Assembly (NCBI RefSeq): GCF_021130785.1
Contig: NC_060210.1
Location: 184,914,001 to 184,978,000, forward strand
Length of the DNA: 64,000 nucleotides
DNA from: Homalodisca vitripennis
Taxonomy: Eukaryota; Arthropoda; Insecta; Hemiptera; Cicadellidae
Direction: 5' to 3'
Shown: in pieces, positions 36,601 through 50,205 of the stretch
How the letters are laid out: each line of letters opens with the position of its first letter
How positions within the stretch are numbered: the stretch's first letter is position 1
The notes under the pieces: model-generated
What the model was told of the DNA's origin: nothing
Seen by the model: only the letters and a program-made list of their open reading frames with translations
Databases searched by the model: none
Made by a program: the position numbers and the translations under genes

Positions 36601-39600
36601 AACGATGACTCAGTGTTCTACTACTGTCTGATTAGACAGAACAACCGTGAGAGACAAAGGCATTGTTTGTGCATTACTGATGGAAAACATCTACCCTAGC
36701 TTCTCCTCTATAAGTAAGGATTTATTCAACACAAAAGCCATTAATTACGAACGATGACTCAGTTTTCTACAGTTTTTAGACAGAACAACAGTGAGAGACA
36801 AGGCATTGTTTGTACAATTACAGATGGAATTAAACTACTAACCCTAGCTTCCAAATTCAGGATTATCAAACACAAAGCCTTTAACATTACAACGATGACA
36901 CAGTGTTTACACAGTTGATTAGACAGAACAACAGTGAGAGGACAAGGCAATTGTTTGTACATTACTGATTGGAAACTCTAACCCGATTCATGCTTTCCAC
37001 AATTTAAGGATTATCAACACAATAGCCATTTAATTAGCAACAGATGACTCAGTGTATCTACAGTTTGAATTAGACAGAACAACAGTGAGCCAGACAAGGC
37101 ATAAAATAGACTTGTTTAATTGTTTGGTTTTCACTGATTAATTTCCTGGTGCTTGATAAATTTAAAAAATTAGATAGTAAATTGAAATCACAAAACATGA
37201 AACATAGGAACGTGCTAACGATACAAAGTTTGATTCTGTCTCAAGCAGACAAATCACTCATTCCTAGCCACCATCCTGTATATGCCAAGTTTGAAGAAGC
37301 AGCATTCATGGAATTATCAACAACAAAGCCATTAATTACAACGATGACCTCAGTGTTCACTAAGTTGATTAGACTGAACAACAGTGAGAGACCAAGGCAT
37401 TGTTTGTACATTACTGATTGGAAACTCAACCCTAGCTTCCCAACAAAAGGATTATCAAACACAAAGCCATGATTTACAACGAATGACTCAGGTGTTTTCT
37501 TGCATTGATTAGACAGAACAACCGAGAGGAACAAGGCTTAAAATAACTGATAATGTTGGTTTTCAATGATTTACTGGTGCTTGAAACTCTACCCTAGCTT
37601 CCAAAATTAGAGGTATTGAGAATCACACACAGAAACATTAGAACGAGCTAACGATGACTCAAAGTGTTCATTTACTGTTGATTAGACAGGATACACCGTG
37701 TCAAGCAGACAAGGCATCACCTCCTTACTGATGGATACCTTTAGATGCCTAGCTTGAAGCAGCTCAGATTATTCCACACAAAGCCATTAAATTATCAAAC
37801 GATGACTCAGTGTTCTACAGATTGAATTAGAAGAAACAACCAGTGAGAGACAAGGCATTGTTTGTAACATTACTGATGGAAATCTCTAACCCTAGCTTCC
37901 AAATATAAGGATTTAATCAACACAAAGCCATTAATTACAAACGATGACTCAGTGTTCTACAGTTGATTAGACAGAGAACAACAGTGAGAGATCAAGGCAT
38001 TGTTTGTACATTACTGATGGGAAAACTCCTACCCTAGCTGCAAATTAAGGATTAACAACCACAAAGCCATTAAATTACAACTCGATGACTCAGTGTTCTA
38101 CAAGTTGATTAGACAGAACAAGACAGTGAGAGACAAGGAGTAAAATAACAGTTATTGTTTGGTACATTACTGATTTTGGTGCTTGAAACTCTAACCCTAG
38201 CTTCCAAATTTAAGGTATTGAAATCAACACAGAAAGCCATTAGGAAACGTGCTACAACGATACTCAAAGTGGTTCTACAGTTATGATAGAACTGAAACAA
38301 GCAGTGAGGAGACAAGGCATGGTTTATTGTACTGTACTGATGGAAAACTCTTACCTGTAGCTTCCAAATTGAAGCAGTCAGCGATTATCAACTACAAAGC
38401 CATTTAATTACAACGATGACTCAGTATCTGTACAGCTTTCAGTTAGATTAGGACTCTACTGAACAAAACAGAGAGAGACAAGGCAATGTGTTTTGTACAA
38501 TTACTGATGGAAACTCTAACCCTACATCCAAATGTAAGGATGTATCCAACAACAAATGCCCATTTAATTACAACCGAATGACTCAGTGTTTCTACAGGTG
38601 ATGTAGTACAGTAACCAACAAGTGAGAGTCAAGGCAATGTGTTTGTTACATTACTGATGGAAATCACTACCACTAAGCGATCCAATATTAAGGATTATCA
38701 CCACAAAGCCCCCCCACCCCATTCATTACAACGATGACTCAGTGTTCTACTATTTGATTAGACATGAAACAACAATGAGAGACATGGCATTGTTTGCTAC
38801 ATTACCTGATGGAACACTGACTCTACTCTAGCTTCCAAATTAAGGATTAATCAACACAAAAGCCAATTAATTACAACGATGACTCAGTGTTCTACAGTTG
38901 ATTAGACAGAACAACAGTGAGCAGACAAGGCATATTGTTTGTAACCTAACTGATGGACAAACTCTAAAACCCCTAGCTTTCCAAATTAAAGGACTATCCC
39001 AACACAAAGCCATTAAAATTTAACAACGAATGATCTCAGGGTTGTACACAGTTGATTCAGACAGAACAACAGTGAGAGACAAAGGCATTGTTTGTATCAT
39101 TAAACTGATGGAAACCTCTTACCCTAGCACATCCAAAATAAGGATTATCAACACACAAAGCCATTACATTTTACATAACGATGCCCTCAGTGTTCTACCA
39201 TTTGATTAGGACAGTACTACCACCGTGAGAGAACAATGGCATTGTTTAGTGCATTTACTGATGGAAAATCTCTACGCCCTAGCTTCCAAATTAAGGTATT
39301 ATTCAACAACAAAGGCCATTAATCTTACAAACGATGACTTCAGTGTTCTACAGTTTTGATTAGAACAAGAACAACAACGTGAGAGACAAGGCATTCGTTT
39401 GTACATTACTGATGGAAACTCTACCCCTAGCCATCCAAATTAAGGATGATATCAACACAAAAGCCAAAATTAATTAAACAAAAACCCGGACTTGACTCAG
39501 TTGTATCTACATTGATTAGAGACCAGAAAAACAGTGAGAGATAAGGCATTGTTTGTACATTTACTGATGGAAACTCTATCCTAGCTTTTCAATGATTAAG

Positions 39601-42600
39601 GATTTATCAACACAAATGCCATTAATTACAAACGATGACGAGTCAGTGGTTCTACAGTTGAAATTAGACAGAACAACAGTGAGAGACAAGGAAATCAATA
39701 ACTGTTAATGTTGGGTTTTCAAATAATTTTCTGGTGCTTGAAATTAAAAAATTAGAGTAATGAAATCAAAACAAAACATAGGAACGTTGCTAACGATACA
39801 AAGTTTTATTCTTGTCATCAAGCAGGACAAATCAACCTCCACTTACTAGCACATTACCTGTAGATGCACCAGTTGAAAGCAGCTCAGGATTAATCAACTC
39901 ACAAAGCCATTAAATTACAACTGTGACTCAGTGTTCTACAGTTGATTAGACTGTACAAACAGTTGATCAAGAGACAGAGGCATTGTTTGTTACATTACGA
40001 TGGAAACTCTACCCTAGCTTCCAAAATGAAGGATTATCAACACTAAGGGCCATTAATTACAACGATGGACTCAGTGTTCAACAAGTTGATTATGACAAGA
40101 ACAAACCGTGAGAAGACAAAGGCATTGTTTGTGCATTACTGATGGAAACTACTACCCTAGCATCCAAATTTAAAGGATTATCAACGAAAAAGCCATTAAT
40201 TACAACGATGACACAGTGTTCTACAGTAGATTAGACCAGAATCAACAGTGAGAAGGACAAGGCATTGTTTGAGTACATTTACTGGGGGGGGGATTGGAAA
40301 CTCTAAAACCCTAGCCTTCCAAATTAAGGATTATCAACACAAATAGCCATATAAGTTACAACGAGATTGGACTCAGTGGTTTTCTACAGTTGAATTAGAA
40401 GAACAAAACAACCGTGGAGAGGACCAAGTCATTGTGTTATGTACATATACATGTTATTTTGTTTCAGGAATACTTCTACCCTAGCTTTCCAAAATTAAGG
40501 ATTATCAACACCTCAAAGCCATTAATTACAAACGGATGACTCAGTGTTCTACAGTTGAATTAGACAGAAACAACAGTGAGTGATACAAGGCCAGAAAATA
40601 AACTGTTAATGTTGGTTTTCAATTGATTTCTGGTGCTTGAAATTAAAAAATTAGAGTATTGAAATCAAAACAGAAACATAGGGAACGTGCCTAAACCGAT
40701 AGACAGAAGTTTATTCTGTTCACAAGCATACAAATCACTCCTTACTAACGTAGCACATAACCTGTAGATGCCAGTTGAAGCAGTCTCAGGATAATCAACA
40801 CAAAGCCATTAATTACAACTATGACTCAGTGGTTATCTAACAGTTGTTAATTAGACTGGAACAACCAGTGAGAGACAAGGCATTGTTTGGTACGATTACT
40901 GATGCGGAAAACTCTACCCTACGCTTCCAAATTAAGGATTATCAACACAAAGCCAATTAATTACAACGATTTGAATCAGTGTTCTAAACAGTTTGATTAG
41001 TCAGAAACAAACAGTGAGAAGACAAGGACCATTGTTTTGTACATTACTGATGGAAACTCTACCCTAAGCTTCAAATTAAGGATTATCAACAACAAAAGCC
41101 ATTAATTACAAACGAATGAATCCTCAGTGTTCTACAGTTGATTTAGAACCTGTTCACAACAAGTGGAAGACAAGGCATTGTTTGTTTACATTACTCTGAT
41201 GGAAACTCTACCCTAGCTCTTCCAAATTAACAGGAATTATCAACACAAAAAGCCATTAATTACAACAATGACTCCAGTGTTCTATTTCAACAGTCTGATT
41301 AGACCTGAACAATCAGTGAGAGACAAGGCATTGTTTGTACAATTACTCGAATGGAACACTCTACCTACTCCTAGCTTCCAAAATTAAGGATTATCAACAC
41401 AAAGCCATTAATTACAACGATGAGCTCAGTGTTCTACAGTATGAATTAGGAACAGAACAACAGTGAGAAGGGACAAGGCATAAAATAACTGTTAATGTTG
41501 TTTTCAATTAATTTCTTTCTGGTGCTTGAAATTAAAAAATTATAGTATTCAAATCAACAACAAAACATAGGAACGGCTAACGATACAAAGTTTATTCTGT
41601 CTCAAGCAACAAATCACTCCTTACAAGCACAATCCATGTAAAAGCAGTTGAAGCAGCTCTGAATTATCAACACAAAGCCAATTTAATTTACAACGATGGA
41701 CTCAGTGTTCTTACAGTTGATTAGACAGTACAATCAGTTGAGAGGACCAAGGGCATTGTTTTGTACATTACTGATGGAAACTCATTACCCTAGTTTCCAA
41801 ATTAAGGATTATCATACACAAAGCCATTAATTAACATAACGATGGACTCTGGTTCTAATACAGTTGATTAGAACAGAACAACTAGTGAGAGACAAGAGCA
41901 TTGTTTTGATTACAATTACTGATGGAAACTCCTACCCTAGCTTCCATAAATTAAGGATGAATCAAATCAACCAAAGCCATTTAATTACAACGATGACCAT
42001 GTTCTACAGTTGTTTAGAACAGAACAACCGTGAGAGACAAGGCATTGGTTTAGTAACATTACTGATGGAAACTCTACCCCTAGCTTCCAAATTAAGGATT
42101 ATCAACACAAAGCCATTAATTACAACGATACTCAGTGTTCTACAGTGATTATACAGAACAACCGGAGAACAAGGCATTGTTTGTGCATTACTGATGGAAA
42201 ACTCACCCTAAGGCCTAGCTTTCCAAATTAAATGATTACAACACAAATCCATTAATTACAACGATGGCTCTGTGTCTACAAGTTGTTTAGACAGAACAAC
42301 AGTGAGAGACAAGGCATTGTTTGGTACATTACAGATGGAAACTCAACCCAACTTCCAAATTAAGGATTAATCAACACAAAGCCATTTAATTACAACGATG
42401 ACTCAGTGTTTCTAACATTGATTAGACAGAACAACAGTGTAAGACAAGGCATAAAAAAACTGTTAATGTTGGTTTTCAATGATTTCTGGTGCTTGAAATT
42501 AAAAAATTTAGAGTATTGAAATCAAAACAGAAACATAGGAACGTGCTTACGATTACAAAGTTTATTCTGTCTCAAGCAGACAAATCACTCCTTACTAGCA

Positions 42601-45600
42601 CATACCTGTAGATGCCAGTTGAAGCAGCTCAGGATTATCAACACAAAGCCATTAATTACAACGATGACTCAGTGTTCTACAGTTGATTGGACAGAACAAC
42701 AGGGAGAGACAAGGCAGTTGTTTGTACTTACTGATGGAAACTCTCTAGCTTCCATTATTAAGGATTAATCAACACAAAGCATTAATTAACCGATGACTCA
42801 GTGTTCTTCAGTTGATTAGACAGAACTACGTGAGAGACATAGGCATTGTTGTAATTTACTGATGGGAAACTCTACCCTAGCTTCCAAATTAAGGTATTAT
42901 CAACACAAAGCCAATTAGATTACAACGATGACTCAGATGTTTCTACAGGTTGATTAGACAGAACACCGTCGAGAGACAAGGCATGTTTGTGCATTACTGA
43001 TGGAAACTCTTACCCTAGCTTCCATAAATTAAGGAATTATCGAACCACAAAGCCATTAATTACACCGATGGCTCAGTGTTCTCAGTGTTGATTAGACAGA
43101 ACAACAGTGAGAGGACAAGGCAGTGTGTGAACATTTATGATGGTAAACTCTACCCTAGCTTCCAAATTAAGGCTTATCTACACAAAAGCCATTAATTACA
43201 ACGATGCATCAGTGTTTACAGTTGATTAGACAGAACAACAGTGAGAGAAAGGCATTATAAATAACCTGTTAATGTTGGTTTTTCAATGGTTTTGGTGCTT
43301 GAAATTAAAAAATTAGAGTATTGAAATCAAACAACAGAAACATAGGAACGTGCTAACGATACAAGTTTATTTCTGTCTCAAGCAGCACAATCACTCCTTC
43401 TGCCACATACCGTAGATGCAGATGAAGCAGCTCAGGATTGATCAACACAAGTCCTTAATTACCACTATGACTCAGGGTTCTACAGTTGCTTCTGCACTGA
43501 AATAAACAACAGTGAGAGACAATGCATTGTTTGTACATTATGATGGAAAACTCTCACCTAGCTTCCAAATTAAGGATTATCAACACAAAGCCATTAATTA
43601 CAATCGATGATCGTAGCCCCGTGTTCTACAAGTTGATTAGTCAGAAACAACAGTGAGAGACAAGGCATTGTTTGTACATTACTGATGGAAACCTACCCTA
43701 GCTTCCAAATTAAGGATTATCATCACCAAAGCCATTAATTTACAACGGAGACCTCAGTGTTCTACCAGTTGATTAGACTGTACAACAGTGGAGACAAGGC
43801 ATTGTTTGAACATTACTGATGGAAACTCTACCCAAGCTTCCAAATTATGGATTATCAACACAAAAGCCATTATATTAACAACAATAGACTCAGTGTTCTA
43901 CAGTTCTTAGGACTGAAAACAGTGAGAGACAAGGCATTGTTCTGTACGTATCTGATGGAAACTCTACCCTAGCTTCCACAATTAAAGGATTATCAACACA
44001 AAGTCATTAATTACAACGAGGACTCAGTGTTCCTACAGTTGATTAGACATGAACACAGTGAGAGACAAGCATTGTTTTGTTACATTACTGATGGAAACTG
44101 CTACCCTACAGTAGCTCTCCAAATTAAGGATTATCAGACACAAAGCATTAATTACACGATGATCAGTGTTCTACAGTTGATTAGAAGAACCAACCGTGAT
44201 GAGACAAGGCATGTTAGTGCATTACTGATGGAAAACCTCTTACCCTAGCTTCCAAATTAAGGATTATCAAACACAAAGCCATTAATCTACAACGATTGAC
44301 TCCAGTGTTCTACAAGTTGATTAGACAGAACACAGTGAGAGACAAAGGCATTGTTTGTACCTTACTGATGGAAACTCTTACCTAGCTTCCAAATAAGGAT
44401 TATCAACACAAAGCCATTAATTGCAATCGATGACTCAGTGTTTTACAGTTGATTAGGACAGAACATACAGTGAGGACAAGGCATAAAATAACTGTTAATG
44501 TTGGTTTTCAATGAGTTCTGGGTGCTTGAAATTAAAAAATTAGAGTATTGAAATCAAACAGAGAAAAATAGGAAACGTGCTACCGATACAAAGTTTTTTC
44601 TGTTCAAGCAGCACATAATCACTCACTTACTAGCACATACCTGTAGATAGATGCCAGCTTTGAAGCAGCTCAGGATTATCAACACAAAGCCATTAATTAC
44701 AACGATGGACTCAGGGTTCTACAGTGATTAGACTGTACAACAGTGAGAGACAAGCATTGTTTGTACATTACTGATGGAAACTCTACCTAGATTCCAAATT
44801 AAGAGGATTTATCAACACAAAGCATGAATTACAACGATGACTCAGTGTTCTACAAGTTGATTAAGGAACAGAACACCGTGATGAGACAAGGCATGTTTGT
44901 GCATACTGATGGAAACCTTACCCCTAGCTTCCAAAATTTTATAGGATTATCAACACAAAGCCATTAATTACAACGATGACTCATGTGTTTACAGTTGATT
45001 AGAAGAACAACAGTGAGAGACAAGGCATTGTTTGTACATGACTGATGGAAACTCTACCTAGCTTCCAAATTAAGGATTATCAAACACAACGCCGATTAAT
45101 ATAAAAACGATTGACTCAGTGTTCTACGTTGATAGGACTGAACAACAGTGAGAGACAAGGCATTTGTTTGTACCTTATGATGGAAACTTACCCTAGCTTT
45201 CAAATTAAGGAATATCAACACCAAAGCCCATTAATTACAACGAGACTCAGAGTTCTACCGTTGATTAGACAGAACAACAGTGAGAGACAAGGCATAAAAT
45301 AACTGTTAATGTTGGTTTTCAATAAGGATCCTGGTGCTTGAATTAAAAAATTAGGTATTGAAATCAAAACAGCAAACTTAGGAAGTGGCTAACGATACAA
45401 GTTTATATCTGTCTCAAGCAGACAAATCACTCCTTACTAGCACATACTGTAGATGCCAGTTGAAGCGCTCAGGATTATCAACACAAAGCCATTATTTACA
45501 ACTATGATTCAGTGTTCTACAGTTGATTAGACAGAACAACAGTGAGAGACAGGCATTGTTTGTACATTACTGATGGAACTCTACCTAGCTCAAATTAAGG

Positions 45601-47494
45601 ATTATCAAACACAAAGCCATTAATTACAAACGATGACTAGTTGTTCTACAGTTGATTAGACAGAAACAACGTGAGTGACAAGGCATTGTATGTGCATTAC
45701 TGATGGAAAACTCTACCCTAGCTTCCAAATTAAGGATTATCAACACAAAGCCATTAATTACCACGATGGACTCAGTGTTCTACAGTTGATTAGGACAGTA
45801 CAACAGTGAGTGACAAGGCCATTGTTTGTACTTACTGATGGAAAACTCTACCCTAGCTTCACAAATTAAGGATTATCAACACAAAGCCATTAATTACCAC
45901 ATGGACTCAGTGTTCTACAGTTGAATTAGACAGAACATCAGTGAGAGACAAGGATTGTTTGTACATTACTGATGGAAACTCTACCCTAAGCTTCCAAATT
46001 AAGGATTATCCAACACAAAGCCATGAATTACAACGATGACTCAGTGTTCTTCAGTTTGATTAGACAGAACATACAGGAGAGACAAGGCATAAAATAACTG
46101 TGTAAATGTTTGGGTTTTTTCACTAATTTCTGGTGCTGAAATTAAAAAAATTATAGTTATTCAATATCAAAAACAGAAACATAGGAAACGTGCTAACGAG
46201 ACAAAGTTTATTCTGTCTCAAGCAGACAAATCACTCCTTGACTAGCACGTACCTGTAGGATGCCAGTTGATGCAGCTCAGGATTATCAACACAAAGCCAT
46301 TAATTACACCGATGACTCGTGTTCTACAGTTGATTAGACTGTACAACAGTGAGAGACAAGGCATTGTTTGTAATGTACTGATGGGAAACTCTACCCTAGC
46401 TTCCAACTTAAGGATTATCAACACAAAGCCATTAATTACAACGATGACTCTAGTGTTCTACAGTTGGATTGGACAGAAACAACAGTGAGAGGACAAAGCA
46501 TGTTTGTACATTTCTGATGGAAACTCTACCCGTAGCTTCCATATTAAGGATTATCAACACAAAGCCATTAATTACAACGATGACTCAGTGTTCTACAGTT
46601 GATTAGACAGAACAAACCTGTGAGAGACAAGGGCATTGTTGTGTACATTTATGATGGAAACTCTACCTAGCTTTCCAAATTAAGGATTTATCAAACACAA
46701 AGCCATTAATTACAACGATGACTCAGTTGTTCTAAGGTGTTTATACTGAACAACCGTGAGAGACAAGGCATTGTTTGTGCATTATACTTGATGGAAACTC
46801 TACCCTTGCTTCCAAATTATGGATTATCAACACAAAGCCATTAAATATACAACGGTGGTCAGTGGTCTCAGTTGATTAGACAGAACAACAGTTGAGAGAC
46901 AAGGCATTGTTTGTAAATTACTGATGGGAAACTCTACCCTAGCTTTCCAAAATTAAGGATTATCAACACAAAATGCCATTTATTACAACGATGACTCAGT
47001 GTTCTACAGTTGATTAGACAGAACAACAGTGAGAGGCAAGGCATTAGAAATAACTGTTAATGTTGGTGTTTTCAATGATTTTGGTGCTTGAAATTAAAAC
47101 ATTAGAGTATGTGAAATCAAACAGAAACATAGGAACGTGCTAAAAACGATACAAAGTTTATTGCTGTCTCAAGCAGACAATCACTCCTTATAGCACAATA
47201 CCTGTTAGATGCCAGTTGAAGCAGCTCAGGATTATCAACACAAAGCCATTAATTACAACTATGACTCAGTGTTCTTACAGTTGATTAGAGCTGAACAACA
47301 GTGAGAGACAAGGCATTGTTTGTACATTACTGATGGAAACTCTACCCTAGCTTCCAAATTAAGGATTATCAACACAAAGCCATTAATTACAACGATGACT
47401 CAGTGTTCTACAGTTGATTAGACAAAACAACCGTGAGAGACAAGGCATTGTTTGTGCATTACTGATGGAAACTCTACCCTAGCTTCCAAATAAA
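33691..47494. repeat. Satellite array: 132-bp monomer with higher-order structure
   Basis: About 13.8 kb of tandem repeats. The basic monomer is 132 bp; it starts at AGGATTATCAACACAAAGCC and includes GATGACTCAGTGTTCTACAG and GATGGAAACTCTACCCTAGC. At intervals a 46-bp part of the monomer is replaced by a 177-bp segment beginning TAAAATAACTGTTAATG, giving a unit of about 263 bp, close to two monomers. Copies of this variant start near 33691, 34092, 36234, 37104, 37540, 39692, 40595, 41479, 42450, 43257, 44481, 45293, 46087 and 47045. Between 45293 and 46087 exactly four standard monomers intervene, giving a 0.79-kb higher-order unit; other intervals fit four to seven. Open frames inside are incidental. 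Copies left of about 42.4 kb are full of single-base insertions. Confidence 0.95.
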
Positions 47495-47706
47495 GGAGTG
47501 TTTGTAACCGTGCATCTGACGCTGTTACAAACCAATCTTAGCTGCAGTGAAACAATTGATGTTTAATATTCAATAAATTATTCAGTAACTAAAGGCAGTA
47601 CCCGTCTAAGCCCAAAAACTTAAAAGTATGGTGTTATGACCGTACATGTTTAAATTAAAGTTATGGCCTTGTTATTTTATATAAATAGTTCGTCTTCAGT
47701 GCCCTA
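47495..47706. other. Short non-repetitive spacer after the satellite
   Basis: Unique-looking sequence with no open frame. The satellite stops abruptly after CTTCCAAATAAAGG. Confidence 0.4.
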
Positions 47707-47818
47707 ACTTTACACCAGCGGCACCCATTAACGAAAATACGCTAGAAACTAGTGGAATCGTTTGTTTGGCGTTTGTTTTTCATTAATGTGTGAAATATTT
47801 AAAAAAACAAAGTGGGTA
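47707..47818 (-). mobile_element. MITE copy 1 (inverted relative to copy 2)
   Basis: A segment of about 110 bp that matches, in reverse complement, the MITE at 49706-49825: GCGGCACCCATTAAC at one end, AGTGGAATCG.TTGTTT inside, AACAAAGTGGGTACGC at the other. The end repeats are G/C-rich around ACCCA/TGGGT. No coding capacity. Its target duplication is not clear. Confidence 0.55.
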
Positions 47819-48130
47819 CGCTCCTTGACTGCCGTTTTCTGTCGCCGCCGCCGCATCGACAAGACAGTTCGGACCAGCCGGCATGGCGTGTCGGGGCAGC
47901 GGCGCTCGCCAGGCCGTGCTGCCCTTGAGGTGTGCCGCCCCTAGACACTGGCCTAGTGTGCCTAGTGGGAAATTCGTCCCTGCGCTATTGGTATAAAACG
48001 GGTAGTCTAAGCTAAATGTTTGTGACTATAACACCGATGTGCTAGTTGAAGTTCTCCTAGGCCGACGGAATACAGAAGACACTACAACTGCCTCAAAAAC
48101 AGGTGTGTTTTTTATGTTTACAAGGTACGT
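47819..48130 (+). promoter_or_regulatory. GC-rich candidate promoter and first exon
   Basis: A CpG-rich block (47830-47945) leads into TATAAAA at 47992-47998 and then moderately GC-rich sequence ending in a strong splice-donor match, CAAG then GTACGT (48121-48130). This resembles a core promoter plus a short non-coding first exon of a gene or of a retroelement transcript. A 60-codon open frame at 47762-47944 precedes the TATA box and is probably not used. No downstream coding exon is recognised within the window. An LTR promoter of the nearby Gypsy relic is an alternative. Confidence 0.3.
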
Positions 48131-48156
48131 GGACTCTGTTTAATTATTATTCAGTT

Positions 48157-48278
48157 GTTAATATACTGATTTTTTTTTGCTTCGGCAGGTATCTATAAGG
48201 GTGCGTTCACAAAGAAAGCTGGTTATAAGCGCTTGGTTAATATACAGATTTTTTTTTTTTTGCTTCGGTAGGTATCTA
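48157..48278 (+). repeat. Tandem duplication of a splice-acceptor-like unit
   Basis: GTTAATATAC.GATTTTTTTT followed by GCTTCGG.AGGTATCT occurs twice, about 80 bp apart (from 48157 and from 48236). Each has a branch-like region, a T tract and CAG or TAG, which is the layout of a 3' splice site. No open frame follows, so function is speculative. Confidence 0.5.
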
Positions 48279-49695
48279 ATTTGTGTGTGCGTGTTATTTA
48301 CTTTTGAAACATAGTTTTTTCAGTCTAATAGGATTATTATCCCAAACTGTTTGATGTTTAACTGGTAAAAATTGTATGTTTATTTTGTTCCAAAAACATA
48401 ATTATAATATTTATGGATACTTTGCTTTTTTGTTTGTGTGTGTCTTTGAAATAACTCATGTTGCCTTAATTTATAAATGATAAAAATAAAGTAATTATAT
48501 TTTATTTAATACTCGAGAATCTCTAAAGTTTAGGCTAGCATCTTTATCGCAAACTCTGACCGCTGGATTGCATGCATTGCACACCTGCTGTCTGCGATAA
48601 GCAGCCTGCTGGCGCATTCCATGTCCACTCCAAGTACCGGGAATTAGTTATCTGAGCCTTATGTTTATCTCTCTCTAACTCGATCTTCCTGAACCCTAGA
48701 TATGGCAGTAGCAGTGTACTATTTTTTTCATTCGTTCTATCAAAAATACATAATAAATATTTGTATTCTCAATTAATCAAGTAATCGGTATGAAAAATAC
48801 CCTAATAAAATTCTGAAATTTATTTACGTATAACTTATCTTGTTATAACTTATATTAATTTTATGAGATTGAACGTTCAAATGTAACATTAGTCAAACAA
48901 AAACTTCAAGTTTGGCAAAACAATGTATAACCATTCTTTTCCCAAATTCTCAATGGCCGTCATATTCAAAGCGAAAGAGTTGTCGAAAAGTGTAGGTGTA
49001 ATAAAACTTGTTAATTATTACGTAATTTTAATGTGTATTGAAAAAACTGTAATATTGTATCTGTATTGGTAAATAATTTAATTAAAAACGGTGCAGTGTT
49101 GAATAATATCCAGGAAATAGTGGTTAAATATCATAATTTCTAGCCAATTCAAACTAACATTTTTATTAAGATAATACACTTGGATAAGTTACAATACATT
49201 CATTACTCGGAGTAGACAATACCAATTAAAGTCTCTCAACCAATAGAATGTTTTAAAATGTTTACTATCCACATCGTGCAAAATCACGACATAACGCAAT
49301 TCTAATAAACAAAATTGCTTTCAAATCTTCGTTTTTGCGTTTTTACTATATTAGGTTTATTTCTTAAAATTGTGTCATGTATCAGTAAGTGCAGTAAATT
49401 TTCAAAAAAAATTACAATTAAACAATAAAGCGGTACTTTTGAACACTTTTCATTACCAATGGTCCTTTTTTACTAAAATTGGATATTAAAACAAGTATGA
49501 TTGATAGCTTAATATAGTGGAACCATTTCCCCTACGTTTATATGTTTATTTATATCATCAATATTCCATTAATTTATGGATTCATTTTTATAATTTATTA
49601 TGGTACAGTATGATACGATTCATTATTTTGTTCCTTAGTTGTATTCTTTATAATGAAAATCGTAATGTGTATAGTAATATTATGAAATATTCACT
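48279..49695. other. Non-coding AT-rich stretch, no gene seen
   Basis: A slightly GC-richer patch at 48541-48660 has no coding signature. The rest is AT-rich with only an 82-codon chance frame. Confidence 0.45.
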
Positions 49696-49835
49696 AGCTT
49701 CACACCAGCGCGGCACCCACTTTGTTTTTTGCATATTTCGCACATTAATGCCAAACAAACGCTAAACAAACACTAAACAATCGATTCCACTCGTTTTTGG
49801 CGTATTTTGGTTAATGGGTACCGCCAGCTTCACAC
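49696..49835 (+). mobile_element. MITE copy 2 with direct repeats
   Basis: A 120-bp core (49706-49825) is bounded by AGCTTCACAC at 49696-49705 and 49826-49835, a likely 10-bp target duplication. Imperfect inverted termini are GCGGCACCCA on the left and TGGGTACCGCC on the right. It is homologous in reverse complement to 47707-47818. It encodes nothing. The superfamily is undetermined. Confidence 0.55.
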
Positions 49836-50205
49836 AGCTACGTTAAAGCCTTAGAAAACTTCTGGCCTTTTGTCTTCTATAAGACTTAGATATAAAATAA
49901 TTAATAAATCATACAGCATATATTAAAAAAATAAATCATAAATTCGATATAAAATTGAGACATGAATATATTCAACTAAGATGCACGTTTCATTCGGCCG
50001 TTAAGGTATCCAAAAATTAAATTGTTATAAAACAAAATTGTTAAAGTTTCTAAAAAACGCAAACATATAATAATACTAGTATAGCGTAAAATTAAACACA
50101 AGGTTTTTTACGAATGTTACATTTAAACTTTTACTTCAGTTTATAGCATATTAACACTATAGGAGTTTACATTATCACCAATTAAATTAAATTAAAATGT
50201 GAGGA
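49836..50205. other. AT-rich non-coding stretch, no gene seen
   Basis: Nothing recognised before the Gypsy relic begins. Confidence 0.4.

Noticed and set aside
33691..47494. Many ORFs inside the satellite on both strands
   Set aside because: They are translations of the 132-bp repeat in shifting frames, interrupted by likely read errors.
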